A DNA stretch of 64,000 nucleotides from Alkalicoccus saliphilus (GTDB lineage Bacteria > Bacillota > Bacilli > Bacillales > Salisediminibacteriaceae): the NCBI RefSeq assembly GCF_003044065.1, contig NZ_PZJJ01000011.1, positions 1 to 64,000 of the forward strand, in the 5' to 3' direction. Each line of letters opens with the position of its first letter. The first letter of the stretch is position 1. Shown piece after piece: positions 17,422 to 25,332 of the stretch. The position numbers and the translations under genes are program-made. The notes under the pieces are model-generated. The model was not told the DNA's origin. It saw only the letters and a program-made list of their open reading frames with translations, and ran no database searches.

Positions 17422-18617
17422 CTGTTTTCCTCCTCCTGCACAGCGAGAAGAAGATTTGTTTCTGCCTGATTTAATATATCTTCCAGCTCCTCTTTTTGAA
17501 AACCGTTTAAGTGACGGCGGATAGAAGGGTGTTCCAGCAGGGACCGCAGGTACTCTGTAAGCTCCGAGGAATCTTCTTTCAGTTCTGCAGTGATTTTCTG
17601 AATATCTTCTGCAAGCTCTGAATGGCTTTCCACAAGAGGCTGCTTCGTTTTTAATTTCATAGACTCCACTATCAGCTCGTCCTGATCGAATTCCTCCCTC
17701 AAAAGCCCGTGCAGTTCCTTTTTGTTTCTATGCATCCAGTAATGAAGGTTTCCTCTTCCCTGAAATTCCATCGAACAGAAAACTGCCGTTTCCGTCACCG
17801 GCAGAAGCCGGCCGGCCTGCAGAATAAGATCATTAAAAGTTTCGGCTCGTTCGATCGGTACTTCAGCTCTTGTCCATATGACTTTAGACGACTGTATAAA
17901 ATCCAGATCTGTTTCCTCCCGGGACATCGTTACCAGGCAGGCTCCCTTTTCACCGGTTTCTTTTCTATGGCCGCCCTGTATGCATCCTGGATAAACAATA
18001 GCCGGGTTTCTGCTGAGCACCTGATGTTCATGAATGTGCCCGAGTGCCCAGTAGTCCATGCCGGTATTTTTCAGCTCCTGTACTGTAAAAGGAGCGTACG
18101 GTTCATGAGTTTCCTGGGAAGATTCCTGTCCGTGAAGAATCGCGATGTGCAGTCCTTCCTCATTTCTTTTATTAAACATAGGTATCGGAGAAGCAGTATA
18201 AGCTTTCTCCGGATAGCTGAAGCCATATAAAAAAACTTTTTCTTCCGCCAGTTCGTGGATTATCACGTCACCTTCCGGAGGAAAAATGTGAACATTTTCA
18301 GGCAGCTGAACTGCTTCTTCATTCGTGAACGGATCATGGTTCCCATGCACGGCATAAACGTGGATACCTGCTTTCTCAAGTTTTTCCATCTGTTTTTTGA
18401 AAAACCACTGCGCATGAATGGACCGCTCTTCGTGGTGATAAAGGTCACCACTTATTATCATAAAATCCACGCTGCGGTTTACCGCTTCCGAACAAATAGT
18501 TGAAAATGCAGCATAAGCAGCCCGTGCCAGCTTGTTTTCCAGCTCCCGGGAAATATTGTCCGGAGCCTGAATACCACGGTCAAGATGCAGATCCGCACAA
18601 TGAATAAAAACGGCCAT
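17418..18617 (-). CDS. yhaO: SbcD/Mre11-like DNA exonuclease YhaO
   Basis: This metallophosphoesterase-type nuclease has 399 residues. The metal motifs run in order: Asp9 and His11 (CADLHLD), Asp58 (ISGDLYH), GNHD (92-95), LHGQE, and GHIHEH with the last ligands. The C-terminal capping domain and helical tail (about 280-399) probably contact YhaN. It is the first gene of the pair and is translationally coupled to yhaN. It is divergent from yhzD across 77 bases that contain a perfect palindrome (18638-18659). Confidence 0.9.
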   Translation of the reverse strand: MAVFIHCADLHLDRGIQAPDNISRELENKLARAAYAAFSTICSEAVNRSVDFMIISGDLYHHEERSIHAQWFFKKQMEKLEKAGIHVYAVHGNHDPFTNEEAVQLPENVHIFPPEGDVIIHELAEEKVFLYGFSYPEKAYTASPIPMFNKRNEEGLHIAILHGQESSQETHEPYAPFTVQELKNTGMDYWALGHIHEHQVLSRNPAIVYPGCIQGGHRKETGEKGACLVTMSREETDLDFIQSSKVIWTRAEVPIERAETFNDLILQAGRLLPVTETAVFCSMEFQGRGNLHYWMHRNKKELHGLLREEFDQDELIVESMKLKTKQPLVESHSELAEDIQKITAELKEDSSELTEYLRSLLEHPSIRRHLNGFQKEELEDILNQAETNLLLAVQEEENR

Positions 18618-18637
18618 TTAATCACCTCGTCATATTT

Positions 18638-18659
18638 AAAATGAATGATTATTCATTTT
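18638..18659. promoter_or_regulatory. Palindrome between yhaO and yhzD
   Basis: Perfect 9-bp arms AAAATGAAT and ATTCATTTT flank GATT. The shape resembles TetR/FadR-type operators (TGAAT...ATTCA) recalled from Bacillus. It could control either divergent gene. A possible -10 (TACTAT) for yhzD lies at 18664. Confidence 0.45.
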
Positions 18660-18694
18660 GTGGTACTATTTAGGCAGGAAGGGAGGAAGTATGT

Positions 18695-18880
18695 ATGAAA
18701 ACTTATTTTTTAACAGCATACAGCCCGGGCGGAGAACATCTGATCAATGAATCTCTTCAGGCAGATACAGACGACGAAGCTGTAAAAGCTGCTGTCAAAA
18801 GGCTTGAAGAAGAAGAATTGACCGATGTGCCGAGCCGTCTTGTCCGCTCTTCCGGCGGTATGCTTCATTTTCACCCTTAA
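18695..18880 (+). CDS. yhzD: YhzD-family small protein
   Basis: This 61-residue soluble protein has the pattern MKTYFLTAYSPGGEHLINES, then an amphipathic helix (DDEAVKAAVKRLEEEEL) and an SSGGMLHF end. It matches the YhzD-like family in length and position next to yhaO. Function is unknown in the family. GGGAGG lies eight bases before ATG 18695. The nearby ATG at 18691 is out of frame. Confidence 0.78.
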   Translation: MKTYFLTAYSPGGEHLINESLQADTDDEAVKAAVKRLEEEELTDVPSRLVRSSGGMLHFHP

Positions 18881-18884
18881 CCTG

Positions 18885-18917
18885 TACACTGCCGGACTTT
18901 ACTCTTCCGGCAGTGTA
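18885..18917. terminator. Hairpin between yhzD and the thioesterase gene
   Basis: A perfect 12-bp stem TACACTGCCGGA/TCCGGCAGTGTA has the thioesterase stop codon in its loop. It lacks a strong T run on either side, so termination efficiency is uncertain. Confidence 0.55.
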
Positions 18918-19330
18918 TAAAAAGTTCCGCTGATTTTACTAAGCAAAACGTTCTCATCGTTATGAATAGTACATTCCACATACTGTACACCGCGTCCCTT
19001 TTTTAAAAAGTAGGCCGCCGCATGAAGACTTCCGCTTTTTTCCGTACGGAGAAACTGGGTTTTCAGTTCAAGGGAGACGGATGGTTTTTCGTTAAATGCA
19101 GCGCAGAGATGACCCATCGCTGTGTCCGCCATATAAGTAATAATTCCTCCATGAATAAATCCGACCGGATTATACATTAATTCTGAAACAGGAGCCTCCA
19201 GCCTTACTTCTTCTTTCTCTTCATCATATTCGAATGAAAAATCAAATAAAGAATACAAAAAAACTTCCGGAGTTCCGTCTTTATGAGCTTTAAGTGCTTC
19301 TACCGCTTTTTCTTCCCATTGTTCTGCCAA
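18899..19330 (-). CDS. PaaI-type hotdog thioesterase
   Basis: This acyl-CoA thioesterase of the hotdog fold has 143 residues. The motif PVGFIHGGIITYMADTAMG (residues about 56-74) holds the expected catalytic region, and SLELKTQFLR and GRGVQYVECTI follow. The start is TTG at 19330 with GAGGTG eight bases before it. It lies between yhzD and yheA as a separate minus-strand gene. The substrate is not predictable; the family call is firm. Confidence 0.8.
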   Translation of the reverse strand: MAEQWEEKAVEALKAHKDGTPEVFLYSLFDFSFEYDEEKEEVRLEAPVSELMYNPVGFIHGGIITYMADTAMGHLCAAFNEKPSVSLELKTQFLRTEKSGSLHAAAYFLKKGRGVQYVECTIHNDENVLLSKISGTFYTLPEE

Positions 19331-19390
19331 AGTAGCTTCACCTCTTTCTAATGCTTATTTTAACATGAATACAAAAAAGGACGGCATAAA

Positions 19391-19415
19391 AAAGAATCCC
19401 GCAGCTGCGGGATTC
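19391..19415 (-). terminator. Terminator after yheA
   Basis: GAATCCCGCAG/CTGCGGGATTC (19394-19415) is an unbroken palindrome. On the minus strand it is followed by TTTTTTATG. Confidence 0.8.
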
Positions 19416-19422
19416 TCTTAAA

Positions 19423-19782
19423 TTAACCTTCCTGGTTCTCTTCCGTGCCGTATAGAGATTCCAGTGGCTCTGTAATGATTTTGTTAAGATCGCCGACAAG
19501 CTGGCTCATCTTCTGCTCTTCTTCCATCAGCTTCATAATCTGCTCATGCTGCTGGACAACTTCAAACTGCTTCTGCGCCTGCTGGACTTCTTCTTCAGAA
19601 ATCTGCTCGCCCTGCATCTGCTTCTGCTGAAGTTCCATCTGCATTTGACGGAAATTATCGAGCATTTTCTTAGCTACTTCATCATTGTTGATTTCTTCGT
19701 GAAGCTGCTTAAGTTTTGTAAACTCTTCGCTTTCCTGAAGTTCTTTCGCTAGTTCGTGTGCCTTATCGAATGGATTGGCCAT
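19423..19782 (-). CDS. yheA: YlbF/YmcA-family protein YheA
   Basis: This all-helical, glutamine- and glutamate-rich protein has 119 residues. It starts MANPFDKAHELAKELQESEEF, typical of the YlbF/YmcA (Com_YlbF) family. AAGGAGG stands before ATG 19782; the longer reading to 19836 has no ribosome site and adds a basic leader unlike the family. Relatives act with RNase Y or in competence and biofilm control, but YheA itself is uncharacterised. It is followed by its own terminator. yheB lies just upstream on the same strand, separated by about 100 bases. Confidence 0.87.
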   Translation of the reverse strand: MANPFDKAHELAKELQESEEFTKLKQLHEEINNDEVAKKMLDNFRQMQMELQQKQMQGEQISEEEVQQAQKQFEVVQQHEQIMKLMEEEQKMSQLVGDLNKIITEPLESLYGTEENQEG

Positions 19783-19878
19783 AAATATAATCCTCCTTGG
19801 TTTCTTTGCCCGCCCTTGAGGGCGTTTTTTTGGCAACTCCGTTAGACTGTAACATAAATGAACTTATTATGCATCCCA

Positions 19879-21018
19879 TTACCATATGAAAAGAAGAAAA
19901 ACTCCTTGTATCAATCCGACGACCGCTCCAATCAGTGCTCCGAGCACAGCAATCATTTTCAATTCACGGTTTGCTATTATAAGAAGCATTTCCTCCAGCC
20001 GTGCCAGTGGGAAAGTATTGACTTCTCTTGTTACGAGGTCCCGTATCCCAATATGCTTCATAATAGATTTAATATACTTTGAAAGAATCATGGAGGCAGT
20101 GGAAAGAATTGATGGAATAACTTTACTGTTCAAAAATTCTTCATAGCGGCCGCTCCACGCAGACAGCGGCCGGCTCCATTCACCTACAACCGGGGCCCTT
20201 CCTACAAGGGCTGATGTCAGCAGAGATATCTGCTCATTCAGTTTATCTTCCGATAAAAAATAGTCCGGAGATCTTGCAGTCGTTTCCCTCCATTCCTTCA
20301 GCAACAGCTCCTCCATCAATTTTTTAGTATCTGCATCTTTCAGGAACCGGACAAGCTCCCTCGCAATCGTGTCCGAAAGAGAAAAACGATGAGTCAGTCT
20401 TCCAACGAAAGAAGAAAAATTCCCTTTGGACTGAAGATACTGTGTAAGCATCGTGTCAATTTTTTCCCTGCCTTCAATTGAATCGACGTATTCTGCTCCT
20501 TTCCAGGAGATCTGTTCTACAATTACAGGAATTCTTTCCTCAACAGCGGTGTTCCATGATGGCGGCAGCCATTCCCTGACCGGCCGGTGCTTATACTGTT
20601 CAAACAGTTCATAAACTTTTGCCGTAAGGCCTTTTTCTATATTAATACGAAGATCGTGCAGCTGATCTTTTCTTCCTATATGGTGCTCCACCCATTCGTC
20701 CAGTGTCCGCTCTTCCTCCATCATTTCACGTACTGCCTGCTGCAGCCGCTTTTCCACTTCTTCCACGAGAAAACCTTCCGCAAGCTTTTCTTTCATACCT
20801 TCCGGTGTCACGAGATGGTCCTCCACGAGCATCCCGAGGTTATCTGCTATTTCCCCGCGCCTTTTTGGAATGAGTCCCGGAGTAAAGGGGACTTGTTTTT
20901 TTCCTATATACCACGCCCTGTATGGACGGAAAAGCATGCGGATGGCTACAATATTAGTGCCCCCGCCGATCACTCCTCCTATGAGAATGACCAGAAGGAG
21001 CATGCCGAAATCACCCAT
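19879..21018 (-). CDS. yheB: DUF445 membrane protein YheB
   Basis: This 379-residue protein has membrane segments at both ends (about residues 5-28 and 350-377) and a long helical domain between. GGGTNIVAIRMLFRPYRAWYIGKKQVPFTPGLIPKRRGEIA is the family hallmark region; only its first and last parts are quoted as seen. AGGAGG is directly against the first ATG (21024) but six bases from ATG 21018, so the latter is chosen. The DUF445 family is linked to spore coats or membranes in Bacillus, and its role is unclear. Divergent yheE lies upstream. Confidence 0.87.
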   Translation of the reverse strand: MGDFGMLLLVILIGGVIGGGTNIVAIRMLFRPYRAWYIGKKQVPFTPGLIPKRRGEIADNLGMLVEDHLVTPEGMKEKLAEGFLVEEVEKRLQQAVREMMEEERTLDEWVEHHIGRKDQLHDLRINIEKGLTAKVYELFEQYKHRPVREWLPPSWNTAVEERIPVIVEQISWKGAEYVDSIEGREKIDTMLTQYLQSKGNFSSFVGRLTHRFSLSDTIARELVRFLKDADTKKLMEELLLKEWRETTARSPDYFLSEDKLNEQISLLTSALVGRAPVVGEWSRPLSAWSGRYEEFLNSKVIPSILSTASMILSKYIKSIMKHIGIRDLVTREVNTFPLARLEEMLLIIANRELKMIAVLGALIGAVVGLIQGVFLLFIW

Positions 21019-21150
21019 TTTCATCCTCCTAGCTGACTAAACGTAATTTGTATTTTACCCTATCATGAATCTTTTTTCCAAAATGAGCCTGCTTTTATCC
21101 TTTACCCTTTCATGATACGATTAAGACGAATTTTTAAGGAGGAGATCATT

Positions 21151-21357
21151 TTGATTCAGCATTTTCAATGGAAAGAACGCCCTCCCTTCGGATGGACCTT
21201 TACTTTTTATTACAAGCAGGCACGTCATAAAGGAACGTACCAGAAAGATGGAAAGATTCACTGGCAGTTGCCGGAAACGATTCCTCCGGACGATAAATCC
21301 TTTCTGGAAACGGCAGTACATGACCTGATGCTTTACCATGTATACGAAGACCACTAG
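21151..21357 (+). CDS. yheE: YheE-family small protein
   Basis: The start is TTG at 21151, six bases after AAGGAGGAG, giving 68 residues beginning (M)IQHFQWKERPPFGWTFTFYY. Length and sequence style match YheE (DUF5342), found next to yheA/yheB in Bacillus. An upstream ATG at 21112 would add 13 unlikely residues before the ribosome site. It overlaps no neighbour but ends 19 bases before the PucR-type gene, suggesting co-transcription. Function unknown. Confidence 0.78.
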   Translation: MIQHFQWKERPPFGWTFTFYYKQARHKGTYQKDGKIHWQLPETIPPDDKSFLETAVHDLMLYHVYEDH

Positions 21358-21376
21358 AAAGCGGGGATCAGCGGTC

Positions 21377-22222
21377 ATGAACGATAAACAGCCTATTATA
21401 CTAAAACATGGCACGACAGAAATTAAGCTTATGGAAGAAGAGCTTTCCTATGAAGAGCAGCTCCTTCTGCAGAAACTGCTTTCCCCTCCCTCCTCAGATG
21501 TGCCAGCGGGACATATGGACCGGCTTCTGCATGAACTTCTTCTTATGAACGGAAAAGTATCTCCTGAAGAATGGAGCAGATACCTCACATTCCCGGTGCG
21601 GGCTGTGTATATTTTTCTCCCCCATCCCCTGGAGGACCGGGAAGAATTTTCTGAAGCCGTTCAGGCTTTTTTTTCGGGAAGCACAAAGCTTTTCTGGAAA
21701 AATTCACGGGAAGGACTGTTTTTTCAAAGAATGGACGATATTTCAGATATGGATGAAGATGCTTCCATTATCGACACGCTCGCGGCAGATTTTTTTATTC
21801 GTCCGGCTTTTTACATCGGCTCCATTATCCACCATCCCGAACAGCTGAATGCGCAGATCGAATGGGAAAGCTCTCTGTTTCGGGAAGTTACAGCTTCACT
21901 TCCGGAAAAACATTTCTTCAAGGAACAGGAGCTGACTTTATATTATCTTCTAAATCATCTTTCAAAAGAAAGGCTTCATACTGTATCGCAGATTCTTACT
22001 TCTGTTAAGGACGATCCAGCTCTGCTGCAGTCGGTCCACTGCTTTCTCGAATGCGGGATGAACATATCCTCGGCAGCCAAGCAGATGTATATGCACCGTA
22101 ATACGATGCAGTACCGGGTCGATAAGTTCATTGAAAAAACCGGCATTGATATCCGCCGCTTTCCGAATGCAACTGCTGTGTATATGCTCCTACTCGCAGA
22201 TCCGTCTGCTCATAATGACTGA
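21377..22222 (+). CDS. PucR-type helix-turn-helix regulator
   Basis: This 281-residue protein carries a C-terminal HTH of the PucR/CdaR class: FLECGMNISSAAKQMYMHRNTMQYRVDKFIEKTGIDIR (split by me; key part MHRNTMQYRV at about 245-254). The N-terminal two thirds have no recognised sensor or GGDEF-like domain. ATG 21377 follows a weak GGGGA site; the frame is open back to 21338, inside yheE. Its position directly before msmX hints that it may control sugar-transport ATPase expression. That is inference. Confidence 0.75.
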   Translation: MNDKQPIILKHGTTEIKLMEEELSYEEQLLLQKLLSPPSSDVPAGHMDRLLHELLLMNGKVSPEEWSRYLTFPVRAVYIFLPHPLEDREEFSEAVQAFFSGSTKLFWKNSREGLFFQRMDDISDMDEDASIIDTLAADFFIRPAFYIGSIIHHPEQLNAQIEWESSLFREVTASLPEKHFFKEQELTLYYLLNHLSKERLHTVSQILTSVKDDPALLQSVHCFLECGMNISSAAKQMYMHRNTMQYRVDKFIEKTGIDIRRFPNATAVYMLLLADPSAHND

Positions 22223-22226
22223 TATC

Positions 22227-22270
22227 GGCAGAATGCACAAAAACTGCAGCAGCTTTTTGTGCATTCTGCC
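22227..22270 (+). repeat. Perfect 17-bp inverted repeat before msmX
   Basis: Arms 22227-22243 (GGCAGAATGCACAAAAA) and 22254-22270 are perfect complements around a 10-base loop. No T run follows (AATAGTATTG), so it is not a standard terminator. It may still end the PucR transcript or serve as a regulatory hairpin in the msmX leader. Confidence 0.6.
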
Positions 22271-22345
22271 AATAGTATTGAAAACCCTTTCACGATAAAC
22301 TGAAGTCAGATCAAATTCAGACATCACTGGAAGGAGTTATTACTT

Positions 22346-23437
22346 ATGGCAGATATAGCTTTCAAAAACCTTTATAAAATTTATGATGGGGACGTTCAGG
22401 CTGTAACAGATTTTAACCTGGATATTTCCGATAAAGAATTTATTGTATTCGTTGGGCCTTCGGGCTGTGGTAAATCGACAACACTTCGAATGGTTGCAGG
22501 ACTTGAGGACATTTCCAAAGGAGATCTTTACATCGGCGAAGACCGGGTTAATGAAGTTGCTCCTAAAGACCGGGATATCGCTATGGTTTTCCAGAACTAC
22601 GCGCTTTATCCACATATGAACGTATATGAAAATATGGCTTTTGGCCTGAAGCTGCGTAAGTTTCCTAAACAGGAAATCGATGAAAGAGTTAAAAATGCCG
22701 CGAAAATTCTTGGACTGACAGAAATGCTCGACCGCAAACCTAAAGCTATGTCCGGTGGGCAGCGCCAGCGGGTCGCACTTGGACGTGCGATTGTCCGTAA
22801 TCCAAAAGTTTTCCTTATGGATGAGCCGCTTTCCAACCTTGATGCAAAACTGCGTGTGCAGATGCGTGCAGAAATTATTAAACTGCATCACCGCCTCCAG
22901 ACAACTACTATTTACGTTACACACGATCAGACGGAAGCTATGACTATGGCATCCCGTATCGTCGTTATGAAAGACGGCCTTGTGCAGCAGGTGGGCGCTC
23001 CAAAGGAAATTTATGATTATCCGGAAAACGTCTTTGTCGGAGGATTCATCGGTTCCCCTGCTATGAACTTCCTGCACGGCAAGCTGAACGGAGATACGTT
23101 TGAAATGAACGGTCATAAAGTAAAGGTTCCTGCAGGGAAATTAAAACTGCTGAAGGATTACGATCAGAAAGAATTAATTCTCGGTATCCGTCCGGAAGAA
23201 ATTCATGATGAACCGCTCGTTCTTGAGGCTTCCGAAAATTCCCGTTTCACAGCTACTATTGATGTAGCAGAACTGATGGGTGCAGAAACTTTCCTCTACT
23301 CCAAAGTTGCCGACCAGTCGTTTATTGCACGGGTCGACTCCCGGACAGATGTTGAAAGCGGAACTGAAATAGAGCTTGCTTTTGACATGAATAAAGTCCA
23401 TTTCTTTGACCCTGATTCTGAACAGCGTATCCGCTGA
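22346..23437 (+). CDS. msmX: Sugar ABC importer ATPase MsmX (UgpC type)
   Basis: This ATPase serves CUT1 sugar importers, 363 residues. Walker A is GPSGCGKST, the Q loop FQNYALYPHM, signature MSGGQRQRVALGR, Walker B VFLMDEPLSNLD, switch VTHDQTEAMTM, and then the MalK-type regulatory domain from about 235 (ILGIRPEE). In Bacillus subtilis MsmX energises several sugar importers that lack their own ATPase. The gene stands alone without permease or binding protein, which fits that shared role. GGAAGGAG precedes ATG 22346. Automated pipelines often name it UgpC. A hairpin terminator follows. Confidence 0.85.
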   Translation: MADIAFKNLYKIYDGDVQAVTDFNLDISDKEFIVFVGPSGCGKSTTLRMVAGLEDISKGDLYIGEDRVNEVAPKDRDIAMVFQNYALYPHMNVYENMAFGLKLRKFPKQEIDERVKNAAKILGLTEMLDRKPKAMSGGQRQRVALGRAIVRNPKVFLMDEPLSNLDAKLRVQMRAEIIKLHHRLQTTTIYVTHDQTEAMTMASRIVVMKDGLVQQVGAPKEIYDYPENVFVGGFIGSPAMNFLHGKLNGDTFEMNGHKVKVPAGKLKLLKDYDQKELILGIRPEEIHDEPLVLEASENSRFTATIDVAELMGAETFLYSKVADQSFIARVDSRTDVESGTEIELAFDMNKVHFFDPDSEQRIR

Positions 23438-23443
23438 TCCAAC

Positions 23444-23480
23444 AATAGGCTGACCCAATGTGTTGTTGGGTCAGCCTATT
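23444..23480 (+). terminator. Hairpin after msmX
   Basis: A perfect 15-bp stem AATAGGCTGACCCAA/TTGGGTCAGCCTATT (23444-23458, 23466-23480) with a 7-base loop ends exactly where repeat copy C begins. The T tail is weak. Confidence 0.65.
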
Positions 23481-23780
23481 CAGGCTGTTTATAAAGTATT
23501 TTTTATACAGGCGTAGACATTTCCCTGCTTTCGCCTCCGCAGGACGCTTCCGGGCGGGCCGGCTTCAGCTGATTTCTTCCTCCCAAACGGATCTTCCGCT
23601 CGTCCTATCTCTCCGCCGGAGTCGCCTGCTGCAGCTCCAGCAGGAAAATAAAAAAGAAGGTTTCTCTTCTAAACAAAACGTGTTGATTCCGCCCTTTCTT
23701 CCATTCAGGAGAGGTTTTTCCCTCCGGAACGTCCGGCGGGGCGCCGGTGGGAATAAGCGAAGTCGGAAGATCCTTTTCCA
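23481..23780 (-). repeat. Dispersed intergenic repeat, family 1, copy C (inverted)
   Basis: Read on the minus strand this aligns with copy B from TGGAAAAGGATCTTCC to ATAAACAGCCTG. It lacks a 12-14 base internal piece (around ATTTCTTCCGAGCATT) present in A and B. It has near-identical landmarks AGCTGAAGCCGGCCCGCCCG and GTCCTGCGGAGGCGAAAGC. Open frames inside it have no ribosome site and are not annotated. Confidence 0.8.
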
Positions 23781-23974
23781 TAGAATAATTATTCCCTTCA
23801 ATGGATAAACTCCTTATCCTGCCCGCGGAAGCTGCCGGTCTCCTCCCAGGCAGACCGGAGGGAAGCAGAGTTTTTTCTTTTTGTCGTCAACCACTAGCTT
23901 TAACATTTCTTTTCAAATGAAGCTTCCTCTGCTACTATATTAGGAAACATACGTTTGCAGGAGGTAGTAATAAA
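23781..23974. other. Gap before the exonuclease gene
   Basis: This contains a short hairpin (CCGGTCT/AGACCGG near 23837-23860) followed at a distance by TTTTTTCTTTTT (23870-23881), then an AT-rich stretch leading to the exonuclease ribosome site. No gene is seen. Confidence 0.4.
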
Positions 23975-24601
23975 ATGAATTTTACAGCGATAGATTTCGA
24001 AACCGCTTCAAATGAGCAGGGCAGTGCGTGTGCCATTGGACTGGTACACGTAAAAGACAGCGAAATTGTGGATGAAGTATATTCTTTAATAAAACCCTTC
24101 ACTCCTTATTTTGATCCGAAATGCGTCCGTGTGCACGGCCTGACGTGGGAAGATGTGCGCATGGCTCCTGACTTTTCAGTACTCTGGCCTCGTGTGGAAC
24201 CGATGATTGAAGGAAATCTTCTTCTCGCCCACAATGCCGCTTTCGATGTCCGTGTTCTTCGTTCCGCTCTTGACGTCCACAGGATTCCATACCCAAACGC
24301 TTCCTATAACTGCACCGTTCAGATTGCCAAAAAAACCTGGCCGGAGTTTTATAACTATAAACTTTCGACGATTGCCCACGAGCTTGACATCACCTTTGAA
24401 CATCACCATGCCCTGGAAGATGCCCGCGCAGCAGCTGAGATCATGCTCCGCGCTGAAGAAATTCACAACGCTTTTGATGAAGAAACTTTTCTCCAGCGGC
24501 TTTCAATGGCCAATGGGCTGCTTGCTCCGGGACACTGTGTTACGCCCGGTACCAATAAGAAAAAAAGAAACCCGGCACTGTCAGGCCGGATTTCAAAGTA
24601 G
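23975..24601 (+). CDS. DnaQ-like 3'-5' exonuclease (DEDDh)
   Basis: This 208-residue RNase H-fold exonuclease has Exo I DFET (Asp7, Glu9), Exo II LLAHNAAFD and Exo III HHALEDARAAA, with the general-base histidine before the last aspartate. It resembles stand-alone epsilon-like exonucleases of Bacillus, not the PolC domain. The basic tail (TNKKKRNPALSGRISK) may bind nucleic acid. GCAGGAGG precedes ATG 23975. It appears monocistronic and is convergent with the CoA-transferase operon. Confidence 0.82.
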   Translation: MNFTAIDFETASNEQGSACAIGLVHVKDSEIVDEVYSLIKPFTPYFDPKCVRVHGLTWEDVRMAPDFSVLWPRVEPMIEGNLLLAHNAAFDVRVLRSALDVHRIPYPNASYNCTVQIAKKTWPEFYNYKLSTIAHELDITFEHHHALEDARAAAEIMLRAEEIHNAFDEETFLQRLSMANGLLAPGHCVTPGTNKKKRNPALSGRISK

Positions 24602-24630
24602 GAAAACTTCCCATAAGATATGAAAACAGT

Positions 24631-24665
24631 CAGGCTGTCCCGGTGTAACCTTCCGGGACAGCCTG
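24631..24665 (-). terminator. Terminator of the leucine-degradation operon
   Basis: The 13-bp stem CAGGCTGTCCCGG/CCGGGACAGCCTG is followed on the minus strand by ACTGTTTTCAT. It lies 10 bases after the last gene of the operon. Confidence 0.75.
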
Positions 24666-24674
24666 AGCTGTATC

Positions 24675-25319
24675 TTATTCTTTTATAAGCTCCGGCTCTG
24701 TAGCTTCCTGAATTTCTTCAAAAGAAGATCCATCAAGAATTTCTTTTAAAACCAGACCTTTATCTGTCACGTCAAGCACTGCCCGATCTGTAATAATCCG
24801 GTCGACTACTCCCTTCCCTGTGAGCGGGAGACTGCACTCTTTTACAATTTTGGGGGTCCCGTTGCGGCTGACATGATCCATGATAATAATGACTTTTTTA
24901 GCACCATGTACGAGATCCATTGCTCCTCCCATACCTTTGATCATCTTTCCTGGAATCATCCAGTTTGCCAGATCTCCGTTTTCGGCAACCTCCATTCCCC
25001 CAAGAATGGCTACATCGATATGTTCTCCACGTATCATCGCAAAAGATTCTGCGCTGCTGAAATAAGCAGCTCCCTTTGCTGCAGTAACGGTTTCCTTACC
25101 TGCATTAATAAGATCAGGATCCAGTTCCTCTTCTGAAGGATACGGCCCGATACCGAGAAGCCCGTTTTCAGACTGCAGCATAACCTGCTTGTCTTCTGAA
25201 AGATAATTCGCCACCATAGTCGGCATCCCAATTCCGAGGTTTACGTAATCCCCGCTCTGTATTTCTTTTTCTGCCCGCCTTGCGATTGTTTCCCTCATCG
25301 CTTTTCGGTCTACTGCCAT
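24675..25319 (-). CDS. scoB: 3-oxoacid CoA-transferase subunit B
   Basis: This is the beta subunit of a two-subunit family I CoA-transferase, 214 residues. The catalytic glutamate lies in the ENGLLG motif (residues about 51-56), and GGAMDLV follows. It most likely activates acetoacetate released by HMG-CoA lyase, using succinyl-CoA as donor. ATAAAGGAGGG precedes ATG 25319. It is the last of eight genes and sits 13 bases after scoA. Acetate or another oxoacid as substrate cannot be excluded. Confidence 0.87.
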   Translation of the reverse strand: MAVDRKAMRETIARRAEKEIQSGDYVNLGIGMPTMVANYLSEDKQVMLQSENGLLGIGPYPSEEELDPDLINAGKETVTAAKGAAYFSSAESFAMIRGEHIDVAILGGMEVAENGDLANWMIPGKMIKGMGGAMDLVHGAKKVIIIMDHVSRNGTPKIVKECSLPLTGKGVVDRIITDRAVLDVTDKGLVLKEILDGSSFEEIQEATEPELIKE

Positions 25320-25332
25320 GCTGTTCCCTCCT

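Noticed and set aside
19800-19830. Plus-strand terminator-like hairpin (CGCCC/GGGCG then T7) between yheA and yheB
   Set aside because: No plus-strand gene precedes it and it has no T tail on the minus strand where both flanking genes lie; the role is unclear, so it is not annotated.
22340-23116. 258-residue frame antisense to msmX
   Set aside because: MsmX motifs on the plus strand are unmistakable; the antisense frame shows no domain.
23458-23808. 116-residue frame over repeat copy C
   Set aside because: It starts in the msmX terminator hairpin and runs through the repeat. It is not conserved as protein in the other copies.
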